NCBI GenBank assembly: GCA_037953745.1
Contig: JBAKBP010010336.1
Span: 1-64,000, forward strand
From: Lithodes maja
Taxonomy: Eukaryota; Arthropoda; Malacostraca; Decapoda; Lithodidae
DNA: 64,000 nt
Direction: 5' to 3'
Below, one piece after another: positions 18,629-28,357 of the stretch (positions within the stretch are counted from its first letter, which is position 1; each line of letters begins with the position of its first letter). The translations under genes were made by a program, and so were the position numbers. The notes below the pieces were generated by a model. The model was not told the origin of the DNA. It made no database searches and saw nothing but the letters and a program-made list of their open reading frames with translations.

Positions 18629-21600
18629 TTATATGTCATTGTATAAATTTATCGCTCTCAGGAAGTGACGAATAGGGGTGAAATTGAAAGAGTCTGAGTC
18701 AGAGAGGATGCCATGTAATGAGGTGTTCAGCAAGAATCTCCGTCTTTCAGATGCATAGACGGGACAAATACAAAGAAAGTGAAAAACAGTCAATGATGTA
18801 TGGCAATGTTGGCATTCAGGTGGTGGACCACGAGGGGTGGACATCAGGTAACCATGTGTGAGGCGCGTGTGGCCTAAACGTAATCTAGTTAATAGGGTTT
18901 GGTCTGCACGTGAACCATTAATTGAAGAGGGCCACAAGTGTATGTCATCCTTAATGGAGCGAAGGTGGCCAGTTAATGGTTGCGCTCTCCACTCAACTCG
19001 CCAAGCGTCATAAACATGGCGACGGAGGACAGGGAGCATATCCTCCGAACGCAGCAAAGTAGTAGAGGGTGTACCATGACACGCTTGCTTAGCGAGGAAG
19101 TCTGCACGCTCATTCCCTGGAATTCCTACATGCGCGGGGATCCAGCACAGTGTGATGGAACGATTAGCGCACTGTAATTTGTGTATTGTGTGGATGATAG
19201 TCTTGACCAATGGGTCCTTGGGGGCAAATACACATAAGGCTTGCAGTGCACTCTTTGAGTCACTACAGATAACGACCCGTGGAGAGTTCCTCGATAATGA
19301 AGAGATGGTGCTTAAAGCACCTTGAATAGCCCATAATTCAGCAGTGAAAACTGTGGAGTGATGGTGTAAGGTACTTTGAGACAAGCCATGGTCTGAGACT
19401 GCAGCGCAACCCACGGCATCCGCAGTTTTCGAGCCATCGGTGTAAATGAAAACAGCCGGGATGTGATCATCAAGATGTTGTAAAGCGAGATGTCGACGTT
19501 GAGATGGGGCTTGGGCATCAAGTTGATCTGCTAAGTGAAAGCAAACTGTAGGGTGTTTTAGGGTCCACGGAGTGATGTGACTAGGAGGGGGAGTTATGGG
19601 AGGAACGGTGATACTGTAAGTGGAGAGCAATTGGCGAGACAATAGTGGGAATGGCACTGGAATGGTTGAACGATAGTTATCTGTGGAATGGAATAGTTCT
19701 AGTAGAGTTGGGTCATGACGGAGGCGAACAGCCGTACGCATGAGGACTAATCGACGGTGATAGGCTAGAGGTAAGGTCCCAGCCTCACATAGGATATTGG
19801 AGACACGAGAGGAACGGAATGCCCCTGAGCTAATGCGGATGCCCAAATGGTGTACGCTGTCGAGGGTTCCTAATGTGGAAGCAGAGGCCGTGCCATAGAC
19901 AGGGCTACCATAATCTAGGGCTGAGAGGATGGTAGCTCTGTAGAACAGTAAAAGCGTAGCGCGATCTGCGCCCCAATGGACTCGTGCGACTGTTTTCAGA
20001 ACATTCATTCTCTGGAGGCAACGTGCCTTTAAGCAGGCAATGTGACTCTTCCAATTGAGGTGAGTATCAAAGATTAAACCAAGGAACCTGGTATGTGGAA
20101 GGATCTGAATATTAGAATGTCCCATGGTGAGAGTAATGGACTGGTTACGTAAATGTCGAACATTTCTATAGAATACAACGGCGTTAGTCTTTTCAGCAGA
20201 AAATTGAAAACCAGCAGTGGATGCCCAAGAGTGGATGGATTTTAGAGCAATGTTGAGACGCCGTTGTATGTGAGTCAGACTGGGAGAAGTATAATATATT
20301 GCGAAGTCGTCCACATACAAGCTATACGATATTTCAGGTGGGAGGCTGCGTATGACACTATTGATCGCCATAATAAAGAGTAAGCTGCTAAGGGCACATC
20401 CTTGTGGTATTCCATTAATTTGTGACATAATGTCCGATAGGAGACCATTATTTTTGACCTGGAATGTACGGTTAGAGAGAAAATTTTGTAAAAAGCAGGG
20501 AAGAGGACCCCGCATGCCAGAATTGTGTAATTTTTTTAAAATCCTGTGTCTCCATGTTGTGTCATAAGCCTTAGCAATGTCAAAAAATATTGCCACTGTG
20601 GGTTGGTTCTTGGAGAACCCATCACGTATTTGGTGTTCAAGGCGAATAAGTGAGTGCAGTGTAGAACGGCCAGGGCGGGAACCATTCTGATATGGGGATA
20701 GGAGGGCATGTGACTCAGCGTAATGTAAAAGTCGAGGATTGATCATTTTTTCCATTAATTTGCAGAGGCATGAGGTAAGCACAATCGGTCTGTAATTTGT
20801 GGGAAGACTATGATCTTTTCCAGGCTTCGGTACGGGTATAGTGTAAGCATGCCGCCAAGACGGTGGGAAGTAGTTACTTATCCAAAACTGATTGTACAGT
20901 TGTAAAAGATGTTGTAGCGCACGTGGATGGAGGTGACGGATGAGAGCGTACGAGAAACCATCCGGGCCAGGAGTAGTGTCTGTACACAGGTCGAGCGCGT
21001 GTCGCAATTCCGGAATTGAAAAAGGGGTGTTATATTCATGTGTTTTCCCGCTATGAAAAGATAGCGGGCGAGATTCCTCCATACATTTATAACGAAGAAA
21101 TTGATGAGGCAATGACTGGTCTGAGCTGACGTGACAGAAATGTTTGGCATGTATGGCAGCGATGTCAAGGGGGTCATGTGTAAGCGAGTCCGAGGCAGGG
21201 TCTTTGAGTGGAGAGAGTGGAGGCCGTACAGTGCGTCCGTTGATACTGCGAAACTTTTTCCATAAAGTAGAGAGAGGGGTGCGGGAATTGAAGGACGAGA
21301 TATATGATCGCCATGAAAGTATCTTGTTGTCAAGGATACTGCGTTTGACAACTGCACAGATCTTGTTATAGAACGTTTTAAGGGCAATTTTTTCAATAGT
21401 GATGGTTATAAGGTCAAAGTAACGATTAGTGGAAAAAAGCCGGGGGGAAACAGTCTTTAAACGCCGCTGCCTAACACTCAGACGCTTAAGAAGGCGTTCC
21501 ACACGATGCTTGAATTTTATCATTTGGGCTAGAGTGGGCGTCCACCAAGGGACCTGGCGAGGGTGCGTCAGCGAGGAGGTAAGCGGGATATGAGTGCGTG

Positions 21601-22435
21601 CAATGGAGTTCAGGAAGGACGAAAAATAATCAAAATTGTGGGCAGGGGAAGAGGTAGGGGAGAAGTCCGAAACGTCTGCAGAGGAGTGCGTATAAGACGT
21701 CCAATCGGCTTTAGAGAGATTATAACTCGATATTTGAGGGGAGGATGCAGGGCACAAATACTTAAGGAGTATAGGGGAGTGGTCGCTGGAGAAGCGATCC
21801 TGTAAAACTGACCAGTCAAATAGTGGAGCTGCGTCATCCGAGGCAAAGGAAAGATCAACAGCGGAAAATGTACAGTGGGTAGCAGATCTGTAGGTGGGGG
21901 TGTCAAAGTTGAGACAACAAAGAGTAGAATGAAGGAGATATTGTTCAATTTTATCGCCTGGGACGTCTGTGTTTGGGTTGCCCCAAAGGGGAGAGTGTGC
22001 GTTAAAGTCGCCCAGAATAAGGTACGGTGGGGTCAGTTGTTGTACTAGTTGATGAAGGTCTGAAGTATTGTAATGACAGGAGGGTTGATTGTAGGAGGAG
22101 CAAACAGTCAAGGAAGGAAGGTCTGGTAATGAAATGGAGACGGCAGTTGTTTGAAAAGGGTTGGGGTCAAGGGTGACAGGAACAAATACGCACTTATAGT
22201 GCACAAGGATGGCCGTTCGGAGATGTGAAGGGGTTATAGGGGAGCTAGCAGCAACAGTATAATGCCTGGGGGGGACAATAAAATTGCCTACATGTTGGAG
22301 GCAAATGCATAATGGTGAATATAATTTAAGTAATCGTTGTAATTCTCCCATACGGAGGCGAGTTTGGTATCCGTTTATATTCCATTGCAAAATGTTATAT
22401 GCCATCAAGAATAGGATTGTCAGAGTCATCGACAA
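18629..22435 (-). CDS. I-like LINE ORF2: endonuclease, reverse transcriptase, RNase H
   Basis: 1268 residues. Endonuclease 14-225: LQWNINGY, LILGDFNAHS (GDFN 142-145), SSDHSP (D218, H219). The usual LQET block with the metal-binding Glu reads CLQHVG (about 45-50), so the Glu appears replaced by His. RT: TPGPDGFSY about 488, NYRPIVLTS about 547, FFDIAKAYD (D619), GIPQGCALS about 675, YVDD 707-710. RNase H: YTDGSK (D1000), TAELWA (E1033), CSDSKSAL (D1059), NERADFLAK (D1112). A Cys/His knuckle (CQHCHTSLTVFHFLC) lies near the C-terminus. RT followed by RNase H, plus a zinc-knuckle ORF1, is typical of the I group. The start overlaps the end of ORF1 by 41 nt in another frame. Whether the endonuclease is active is the one doubt. 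Confidence 0.9.
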   Translation of the reverse strand: MSMTLTILFLMAYNILQWNINGYQTRLRMGELQRLLKLYSPLCICLQHVGNFIVPPRHYTVAASSPITPSHLRTAILVHYKCVFVPVTLDPNPFQTTAVSISLPDLPSLTVCSSYNQPSCHYNTSDLHQLVQQLTPPYLILGDFNAHSPLWGNPNTDVPGDKIEQYLLHSTLCCLNFDTPTYRSATHCTFSAVDLSFASDDAAPLFDWSVLQDRFSSDHSPILLKYLCPASSPQISSYNLSKADWTSYTHSSADVSDFSPTSSPAHNFDYFSSFLNSIARTHIPLTSSLTHPRQVPWWTPTLAQMIKFKHRVERLLKRLSVRQRRLKTVSPRLFSTNRYFDLITITIEKIALKTFYNKICAVVKRSILDNKILSWRSYISSFNSRTPLSTLWKKFRSINGRTVRPPLSPLKDPASDSLTHDPLDIAAIHAKHFCHVSSDQSLPHQFLRYKCMEESRPLSFHSGKTHEYNTPFSIPELRHALDLCTDTTPGPDGFSYALIRHLHPRALQHLLQLYNQFWISNYFPPSWRHAYTIPVPKPGKDHSLPTNYRPIVLTSCLCKLMEKMINPRLLHYAESHALLSPYQNGSRPGRSTLHSLIRLEHQIRDGFSKNQPTVAIFFDIAKAYDTTWRHRILKKLHNSGMRGPLPCFLQNFLSNRTFQVKNNGLLSDIMSQINGIPQGCALSSLLFIMAINSVIRSLPPEISYSLYVDDFAIYYTSPSLTHIQRRLNIALKSIHSWASTAGFQFSAEKTNAVVFYRNVRHLRNQSITLTMGHSNIQILPHTRFLGLIFDTHLNWKSHIACLKARCLQRMNVLKTVARVHWGADRATLLLFYRATILSALDYGSPVYGTASASTLGTLDSVHHLGIRISSGAFRSSRVSNILCEAGTLPLAYHRRLVLMRTAVRLRHDPTLLELFHSTDNYRSTIPVPFPLLSRQLLSTYSITVPPITPPPSHITPWTLKHPTVCFHLADQLDAQAPSQRRHLALQHLDDHIPAVFIYTDGSKTADAVGCAAVSDHGLSQSTLHHHSTVFTAELWAIQGALSTISSLSRNSPRVVICSDSKSALQALCVFAPKDPLVKTIIHTIHKLQCANRSITLCWIPAHVGIPGNERADFLAKQACHGTPSTTLLRSEDMLPVLRRHVYDAWRVEWRAQPLTGHLRSIKDDIHLWPSSINGSRADQTLLTRLRLGHTRLTHGYLMSTPRGPPPECQHCHTSLTVFHFLCICPVYASERRRFLLNTSLHGILSDSDSFNFTPIRHFLRAINLYNDI

Positions 22436-25055
22436 TAGAGGTCTCTGGAAGAGAGTCTGGTAAAGGTTGTGAGTGTGGAGAGGGTTGTGTGGATGAAGGT
22501 GAAGGGGTAGATGTAAGGTCTGTAAATTTTTCAGAAATAGCTGTGAATTGTGTGACTAGTTTAGGAACAAGGGTGGGGCAGTGGAGGAGTTTTTGGCGCA
22601 GAGTGTCCATAAATAGATAAGCGGAGGTAACATCTTCATCAGGGTTAGGGGGAAGTGTACGTGTGGTGACAAATTCCTGCGTCCGAGCAAGGAGGCAGGG
22701 ATCCGTGGCACAGATATGGGGTGTGATGTAATTACGGAAACAAATTGGACATCCACATTTGTCAGGTGGGATATTGGTGTGACATATCAATACAGGAGAT
22801 TGTGAGGGGCTCGGGGTATGATGAGTCTTTATCGAAGGTTTGTCAGATGATGGTGTCGTAGGGTTAGCAGGAGTTTGTGGGGGAATGTCTCTAGGTTTGG
22901 GAGCATCGGGATCTGGGCAGTGGGGAGCGGCTAAGGGAACATGTCGCTCAAGGTTACAGGGAGGAGCAGGCGTGGTGAGGGTGGTACACACATTGACAGG
23001 AGGTTGGTGAACATCAAATCGGGATTGTGATAGCTCTATATTAGTCAAGTCAGAATCCAACAGGTTATTGTCCTTCAGGAAGCTCTGCATCAAGTCCTTG
23101 GGCGTAGGATCAGATTCACAAATATGGGTGACACAATAACAAGGAGTCGGGTGAATTTGAGCATCTTCCGCTGGAGCTCGCTTGGAAAGAAATTTGTGAA
23201 GATGTTCGGTGAGTACTGTACGGGTAGAAGTCTTGTGCTGAAGTAGAAAGAATCGGCCGCAGTTATGGCAGCCACAGTCCGGATCGTGGGTAGGCATAAC
23301 CCACTTCTGTGTGGTGGAACCGAGTTTCGAGGTCCGGGATAATGACCGGATAGGACTTGCAACCTTACGCTTTTTCCGAGGCTGCGACTGGGTGGAGCGA
23401 GATTGGGGAGAAGTCTCTATATCTGGTACTGTGGTACATTCCATGAGGTTCTCTTCGGCAGTCATGTTCCAAAACTCAGTATCATCGGTCAAGTTAGTAA
23501 ATCCCTCGAACCTGTTAGAGGTGGATAGGTCCGGGGAGTTAAGGTGAACTAAACGGAAGGTATCATTTGTGGGGTAATGTTGTGGGCTAATAGGTGGTGC
23601 CGGAGGCTGCTCTGGACGCTGGTGGTCAGAGGAGTCAGCGGGTGTAGTTGATTCAAACCGTCGATATGGAGGAGATTTACCTTCCTGCCTTAATTGTGCT
23701 GCAGCAGACCGGAAGGGGAGTCCTTTTGTGGCCTGTAAATGTAATACGTCACGATGAAACGCAAAGTGCGGGCATGTTCTGTCATTGGCTTTGTGGGACC
23801 CGTCACAATTTGCACAACGGGGCGCGCTGACTTGACAATTGTTGAGAGCATGTTGTTCTGAGCCGCAATTTAAGCAACGAGCATTGAGAGCCCGACACCG
23901 TGGGGTTGAATGCCCAAGCTTCCAGCAATTTGTGCATTGTCTCGGCTTGTTAACATACCTTCGTACCTGCAGTTGGCGACCTGCAAGACGGACATGCATA
24001 GGGAGGTCATGGCGCTTAAAATAGATTTTGACAATGCGTAGTGGGGGCCGATTTCCACGCTGAGGAGCAGTATAAGTGTCAACCTTAACAACAGTGGGGT
24101 CAGTTCTTTGCAATAATTTTAAGATACGATTGGTTGAGTCTGTAAAGCTCTGATCTGCAAATTCGAAGTCGGAAGGGAGCACAACCGTGCCAGTACACTG
24201 ATTCAGGTATTCATCTGGTTTACCTGTGTATCTGTCGTTGGGGGTGTCGAGGTAGGCTTGTAAGGCTTCTGATTGCTCCTGTGTTTTCACCTCAATCATG
24301 CGCTTGGCCGATCCAACAGCATGCATGGTGAAGTCACCAATATCTTGTGCGAGAGTATCGTATAGACTGAAATCATCCATAGGTTCACCAGAGACCGTGA
24401 AAAACCGTGACCAATCAGGGGGACTGAACATAGCGTTATAAGTGTCCTTCGAAGCAGGGGTATACGTGTTACGTTTACGCCTTTGTCGGTTATGCGAAGG
24501 TACGAACGGTTGAAGCGTGTGAATGGCAGAGGAAATACCGGCAAGGTCTTTTCCTGTACCTGCATTAATGGCCCGTTGAGATCGTGGAGGTACAGAAGCA
24601 GGTTTAATTGAGGTAGGAGATCCTGCATCCGGAGGGAAGATGGTAACAGATGGAGTCACAGACGGGTCAGGGATGCAAGAAGCATCCGTAGGGGTGTCAG
24701 CTGAGGGCATGCGAGGTTCTTCAGTAAGGTTGTCAACGGAATGAAGAGGTAGGCTAAGGCTAGAATCATAATCTGGTAATTTAGAAGTTAAAGTCGAGAC
24801 TGTGGGGTTGTCATCACCATTATTGATCACAGAGGTAGTACTGTGCATAGGAATTGATGCCGGGGAGATCACCTGATGGATCTCACTACCCGACGATGGA
24901 GAATTCGTCACAGTAACCTTAGGAGGTTTGCCAAGGTCTGTGGGTGCCATGCCTGAGTGGGGAACTCCGGCACTGTTGGCAGCAGGGGAAGGGTCCTTGA
25001 GGCAGTCCAATTTCTCGCAGGGGTCGGCATCAGAGGGGGCAATTTTAGATTCCAT
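22395..25055 (-). CDS. I-like LINE ORF1 (gag-like, three zinc knuckles, NLS)
   Basis: 886 residues, long for a LINE ORF1. After a Ser/Pro/Thr-rich N-terminus and a basic patch (RQRRKR about 190-195), a gag-like domain at about 205-370 leads into three CCHC knuckles: residues 374-387, 394-407 and 414-428 (spacings C2C4H4C, C2C4H4C and C2C4H5C). A Pro-rich linker follows. PRKKRKV at 559-565 is almost the classical SV40-type nuclear localisation signal. Two similar Cys-rich modules then occur, CGCHNCGRFF near 594-603 and CGCPICFRNY near 767-776, each followed by His/Cys residues; I do not recognise them, and they look like a duplicated zinc-binding unit. Expected role: RNA packaging and nuclear import. 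The start ATG at 25055 opens the conserved frame. Confidence 0.8.
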   Translation of the reverse strand: MESKIAPSDADPCEKLDCLKDPSPAANSAGVPHSGMAPTDLGKPPKVTVTNSPSSGSEIHQVISPASIPMHSTTSVINNGDDNPTVSTLTSKLPDYDSSLSLPLHSVDNLTEEPRMPSADTPTDASCIPDPSVTPSVTIFPPDAGSPTSIKPASVPPRSQRAINAGTGKDLAGISSAIHTLQPFVPSHNRQRRKRNTYTPASKDTYNAMFSPPDWSRFFTVSGEPMDDFSLYDTLAQDIGDFTMHAVGSAKRMIEVKTQEQSEALQAYLDTPNDRYTGKPDEYLNQCTGTVVLPSDFEFADQSFTDSTNRILKLLQRTDPTVVKVDTYTAPQRGNRPPLRIVKIYFKRHDLPMHVRLAGRQLQVRRYVNKPRQCTNCWKLGHSTPRCRALNARCLNCGSEQHALNNCQVSAPRCANCDGSHKANDRTCPHFAFHRDVLHLQATKGLPFRSAAAQLRQEGKSPPYRRFESTTPADSSDHQRPEQPPAPPISPQHYPTNDTFRLVHLNSPDLSTSNRFEGFTNLTDDTEFWNMTAEENLMECTTVPDIETSPQSRSTQSQPRKKRKVASPIRSLSRTSKLGSTTQKWVMPTHDPDCGCHNCGRFFLLQHKTSTRTVLTEHLHKFLSKRAPAEDAQIHPTPCYCVTHICESDPTPKDLMQSFLKDNNLLDSDLTNIELSQSRFDVHQPPVNVCTTLTTPAPPCNLERHVPLAAPHCPDPDAPKPRDIPPQTPANPTTPSSDKPSIKTHHTPSPSQSPVLICHTNIPPDKCGCPICFRNYITPHICATDPCLLARTQEFVTTRTLPPNPDEDVTSAYLFMDTLRQKLLHCPTLVPKLVTQFTAISEKFTDLTSTPSPSSTQPSPHSQPLPDSLPETSIVDDSDNPILDGI

Positions 25056-25560
25056 AGGACGAATATTTCTAAATTAATCTGAGTCAGATTCCAAACCCAC
25101 CATGGAGCCACAATTAGAGGACGGGACGACCGCCCTAGGAATTCTTGCAGATATACACCCCGACTAATGCACCTTAAGGGCCGTCGATCCGTCGATCGCC
25201 GACCCAGCACAAGGGTTAGGGTTTGGCATAAAAGTTTCCCCTCGCTCGAACACGTCGGGTACCACAGTTCGACGGGTGTAGGGATTGCCGACCCACAACA
25301 CCCTCCAACGAAACCAAAGAGTGAGTACGGTCGTTTACCTCATGACAGTCACGGTGCTCCCAAAGGAGGGGGCAGCGGGAAGAAGGGGAAAATAGAAAGG
25401 ATGAGAAATGATAGGGCCCACTACAATTAGTTGGGGGCGGCAGGAAGGGTGGGCATGCGGGCATGCACTCCCCTCCTGCCGCCTCCGTCAGCCCCCGCAC
25501 GTGTTCAAAAGTGAAACCAACGAAGCAGGCAGAGCGGGGGACTGAGGTGCTCTGTCTCAG
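25056..25560 (-). other. I-like LINE 5' leader merging into DIRS-1 sequence
   Basis: The first part (25056 to about 25330) is probably the LINE 5' UTR; it contains a repeated GGGTCGGCAATCC/GGGTCGGCGATCG motif on the minus strand. From about 25500 upward the minus strand continues the DIRS-1 reading frame after its RNase H. The junction could not be placed and no gypsy sequence is recognised here. Confidence 0.4.
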
Positions 25561-25617
25561 GGACAGAGCGTCTGCCCAAACGTTCGCTACGCCCGGGAGG
25601 TAAGATGCATTCAGATG

Positions 25618-25811
25618 GGTGACCGGTCAACTCAACCAGTAGACCATTTCAACCAGTAGCTCTCAACCAGTACCAAATCAACCAATACGGTTAGGTTAGG
25701 ATAGGTTAGGTTAGTACTATATTTTGGCACTGGTTTGGTTGGTCTGGGTTAATTTGGCACTGGTTGAGAGCTACTGGTTGAAATGGTCTACTGGTTGAGA
25801 TGACATGGAAC
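25618..25811. mobile_element. 194-bp foldback element with 10-bp target duplication (MULE-like?)
   Basis: The arms 25631-25683 and 25747-25799 are inverted copies, 53 bp with two mismatches, built from a repeated CAACCAGTA motif. The loop holds TTAGG-like repeats (about 25690-25713). CATTCAGATG at 25608-25617 and again at 25812-25821 is a perfect 10-bp direct repeat flanking the unit. Deleting one repeat plus the unit restores the DIRS-1 RNase H frame (ALAESLSIHLN into ASYLPGVANVWAD). Target duplications of 9-10 bp fit Mutator-like elements, but no transposase is present, so the class is a guess. Confidence 0.75.
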
Positions 25812-25910
25812 CATTCAGATGAATGCTCAGCGATTCGGCTAGAGCAAAAATATGTGCTGACAATTCCAGCAATTTTCGAGACCTCGTTGACCCTTGCTTT
25901 TGAATGCAGT

Positions 25911-26914
25911 GTAATAATAATAATAATAATAAGCATGTTACTTATTTCTCATAAGCGCCAATTTTTCCGAAGAATTCACTAGCGCTCGAAAAGAGAAAGA
26001 AAAAAGAACAAAAATCAATGCATCAAAAGAAGGCTTATATACAACACACATTTAACAATCACTAGCAGTGGCAAAATAGCCTAAACTCTATAGCCATCTG
26101 TCATGACACCTCTCTCAAGATCATAGCTTCTCTCAAAGAGAAAAGTCTTAAGTTGTCTCTTGAAGCATTCAACAGAACTCAGTTGTCTCATGGACAGCGG
26201 CAACCTGTTATACAACCTCGGAGCCATGTAGGAGAATGACCTCTCAAAGAAAGAAGACTGCTGGAAAGCCCTTGGTTCATCAAGACGAAAAGGGTCATTG
26301 TCATGACGCACAACTACACCATGGTGTGCCGGTGGGCGCCTGAGCAGCTCCGCAAGGTACCTAGGCTCACCAAATTTGAGAACCTTAAAAGTCACCAAAC
26401 ACAACTTAAATTCTATTCTTGCTCTTACTGGCAGCCAGTGCAGTTCTATGTGAAGAGATGTAGTAGGAGTTCTAGGTGGAACACCAAAAATTAGTCTTGC
26501 GGCCCTGTTAAGAACAGACTGAACTTTCTTCAAAATATAATTTGGAAGACCCACCAACAGGGCATTGCAATAATCAACACGAGAGAAGACCAATGAGTGA
26601 ACCAACGTCAGGAGGCAACGTCTGGTTATAAACGGCTTCACCAAATAGAGATTTCTGATGTGCAAGTAACAACTTTTAACTATCTGGTTTACATGCTCTT
26701 TGAAATCTAATCGGGAGTTCACATATACACCCAGATTTCGAACAGAGTTGGCCGGTCGCAGCTGAGATCCACCCACATTGATGGAGAGGGCACCTACTAT
26801 ATCATCAGCTCTTCTATTTCCTCGGATGATGAGAATATCAGTTTTACCATCATTTAGTTTAAGTTTTCTCGCTCTCATCCACTTCTTGATATCAGACATC
26901 AACAATTCCATCTT
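25911..26914 (-). pseudogene. L2-like LINE fragment inserted in DIRS-1 RNase H
   Basis: A single open stretch (26081-26911) covers the C-terminal part of an RT: KLKLNDGKTDILII, NLGVYVNSRLDFKEHV, RVDYCNALLVGLP, VLNRAARLIFG and LHWLPVRARIEFKL. The last motif is typical of L2/Crack/Daphne-type LINEs. The 5' end is truncated downstream of the RT active site, so it is not functional. The 3' UTR ends in a (TTA)n run at about 25911-25931, as expected for this group. It splits DIRS-1 between MDNLNAVHGVR and KQGSTRSRKLLEL. No clean target duplication was found. Confidence 0.8.
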
Positions 26915-28357
26915 ACTCCGTGTACCGCATTCAAGTTGTCCATTCTGAACGCAATTGACTTTCCCTGCAATGAAGAGCCGTGAGTTTGAAGGAAAAACAG
27001 TGGGACTAAGAGTTCTTGTTTGTTTATATGAAAGTTCTCATCTTGGGACCAAAGACCCTGGCCCTGGTGGCCTAGGGTCGACTGATATCCCCAGCCTATT
27101 GTCCCTGAAGCATCTGTGTCTACCCATACCGTAGGTGGAGGAGAAACCCACGTCATTATCGAGTGCAATGTTTCTGTCCTTGCCCAGACCGACAGTAAGT
27201 TGTGAATTAATGGAGGGATGGCCCATAACTTTCCCGCAGGCAAAAGAGGGAAAAATTTGTTGCCTTCCATGATTAATCTTTTCACTTTCAGCCGGCCCAA
27301 CTTCACAGTTAATTGGATCCAATTGAGAGAACCGATCAGGGATTCCCATGTCGTCCTTGTCGTATTCAGACTGTGGAGAAAACGAAACAGTTTCCTGCGA
27401 AATCTGTTGCGGTTGCCCACACTCTGAGTAAGAGTCAGATTGGCCATGTCCCAGACCAGCCCTATCCATTGAATTTCCCGTGTGGGGACAAGGAGAGACT
27501 TTGCCATGTTGACCTTGAACCCTAGGGTCTGTACATGATTTATCACTCGGTTTACATGAATCTGACATAAACTCTCTGACTCTGCCACTACCAGCCAGTC
27601 GTCTAGATACCATATCACCTTGATCCCTTGAGCTAATAATGGCATCAGAGCTTGCCGGACTAATTTTGTGACAATTCTTGGTGCCAGGTTCAACCCGAAG
27701 GGTAATCTCTGAAAGACGTAAGTCTCGTGCCTGATCCTCAAGGCGAGGAGTTTTTGGAACTTTTTGTTTATGGGGACATGCCAATAGGCATCTTTCAGGT
27801 CTAGGGAGCACATCCAACCTTGCGGCGGAAGTGTGAGCCTGATTTGATTCACTGTGAGCATCCTGAAGGGTGAATTGTGAATATGGGTGTTCAGATGCAG
27901 AGATCTACTACTGGTCGCATCTGCGCACTGTCCCTCTTTGGCACTAGGTGAAAACATGGCAAGTTGGATCTACCGGGACAATGACATGCTTGGCAATTTC
28001 TTGGACAAGTGACTCCACCTCTAAAGAAACATGACTGAACTCTTGAGCTTGACGTAAACGAGGTCTCCGGAGTCACCACCAAGTGATTCCTTTGCTTACC
28101 ACTGTCCGGGCCCAAGTTCGCCGGGGCCAGCCAGTTTCTGTACTGGGTCTGTTCGGCGGAACTACCCTCGGATCCAACTCGCCTGCGATAGGCCCCGGGA
28201 GAGAGAGAGAGTGTAACTGACTAGTTTTTTGGTGGTGGTGTAGTGGGGTTAGACGGCTGACTAGGTTTGGCAGACGTCGCTCCCTGATGAGGCTTGTTGT
28301 GTGACTTACCTTTGTTGTCCCACTTGCCTGACTGTTTACCCTGCCTTTGCTTGTTTC
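26915..28357 (-). pseudogene. DIRS-1 gag end and reverse transcriptase-RNase H
   Basis: From 28357 down: a basic gag C-terminus (KQRQGKQSGKWDNKGK, stop near 28224), then the RT. LVPKRDSAQMRPVVDL lies in one frame and a shift near 27897 moves to the frame with LNTHIHNSPFRML, LDLKDAYWHVPI, FQRLPFGLNLAPRIVTKL, WYLDDWLVVAES and VQTLGFKVNM. RNase H follows with PTVWVDTDASGTIGWG, ELLVPLFFLQTHG and FRMDNLNAVHG, where the L2-like LINE interrupts it. The KDAYWHVP, FGLNLAP and LDDW set is specific to DIRS/tyrosine-recombinase retrotransposons and not to gypsy. The catalytic Asp pair is kept. It is a broken relic of a protein that would copy the element RNA. Confidence 0.85.

Larger units (their letters stand above)
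18515..25130 (-). mobile_element. I-like LINE with RNase H, both ORFs open
   Basis: Minus-strand non-LTR element: ORF1 25055-22395, ORF2 22435-18629, and a 3' UTR of about 100 nt ending in TTTTATACTAGCCCACTGGGC (as read on the plus strand) and a (CAA/CATCAA) tail near 18520-18535. The 5' boundary is near 25.1 kb or somewhat further and is not defined. No stop or frameshift interrupts either ORF. Its 3' end sits in the gypsy pol reading frame, while its 5' side is followed by DIRS-1 sequence, so the two flanks do not match. A 3' fragment of the same family is at 38609-38890. Confidence 0.85.

Noticed and set aside
25690..25713. Interstitial telomere from TTAGG repeats
   Set aside because: Only about 24 bp, imperfect, and located in the loop of a foldback element.
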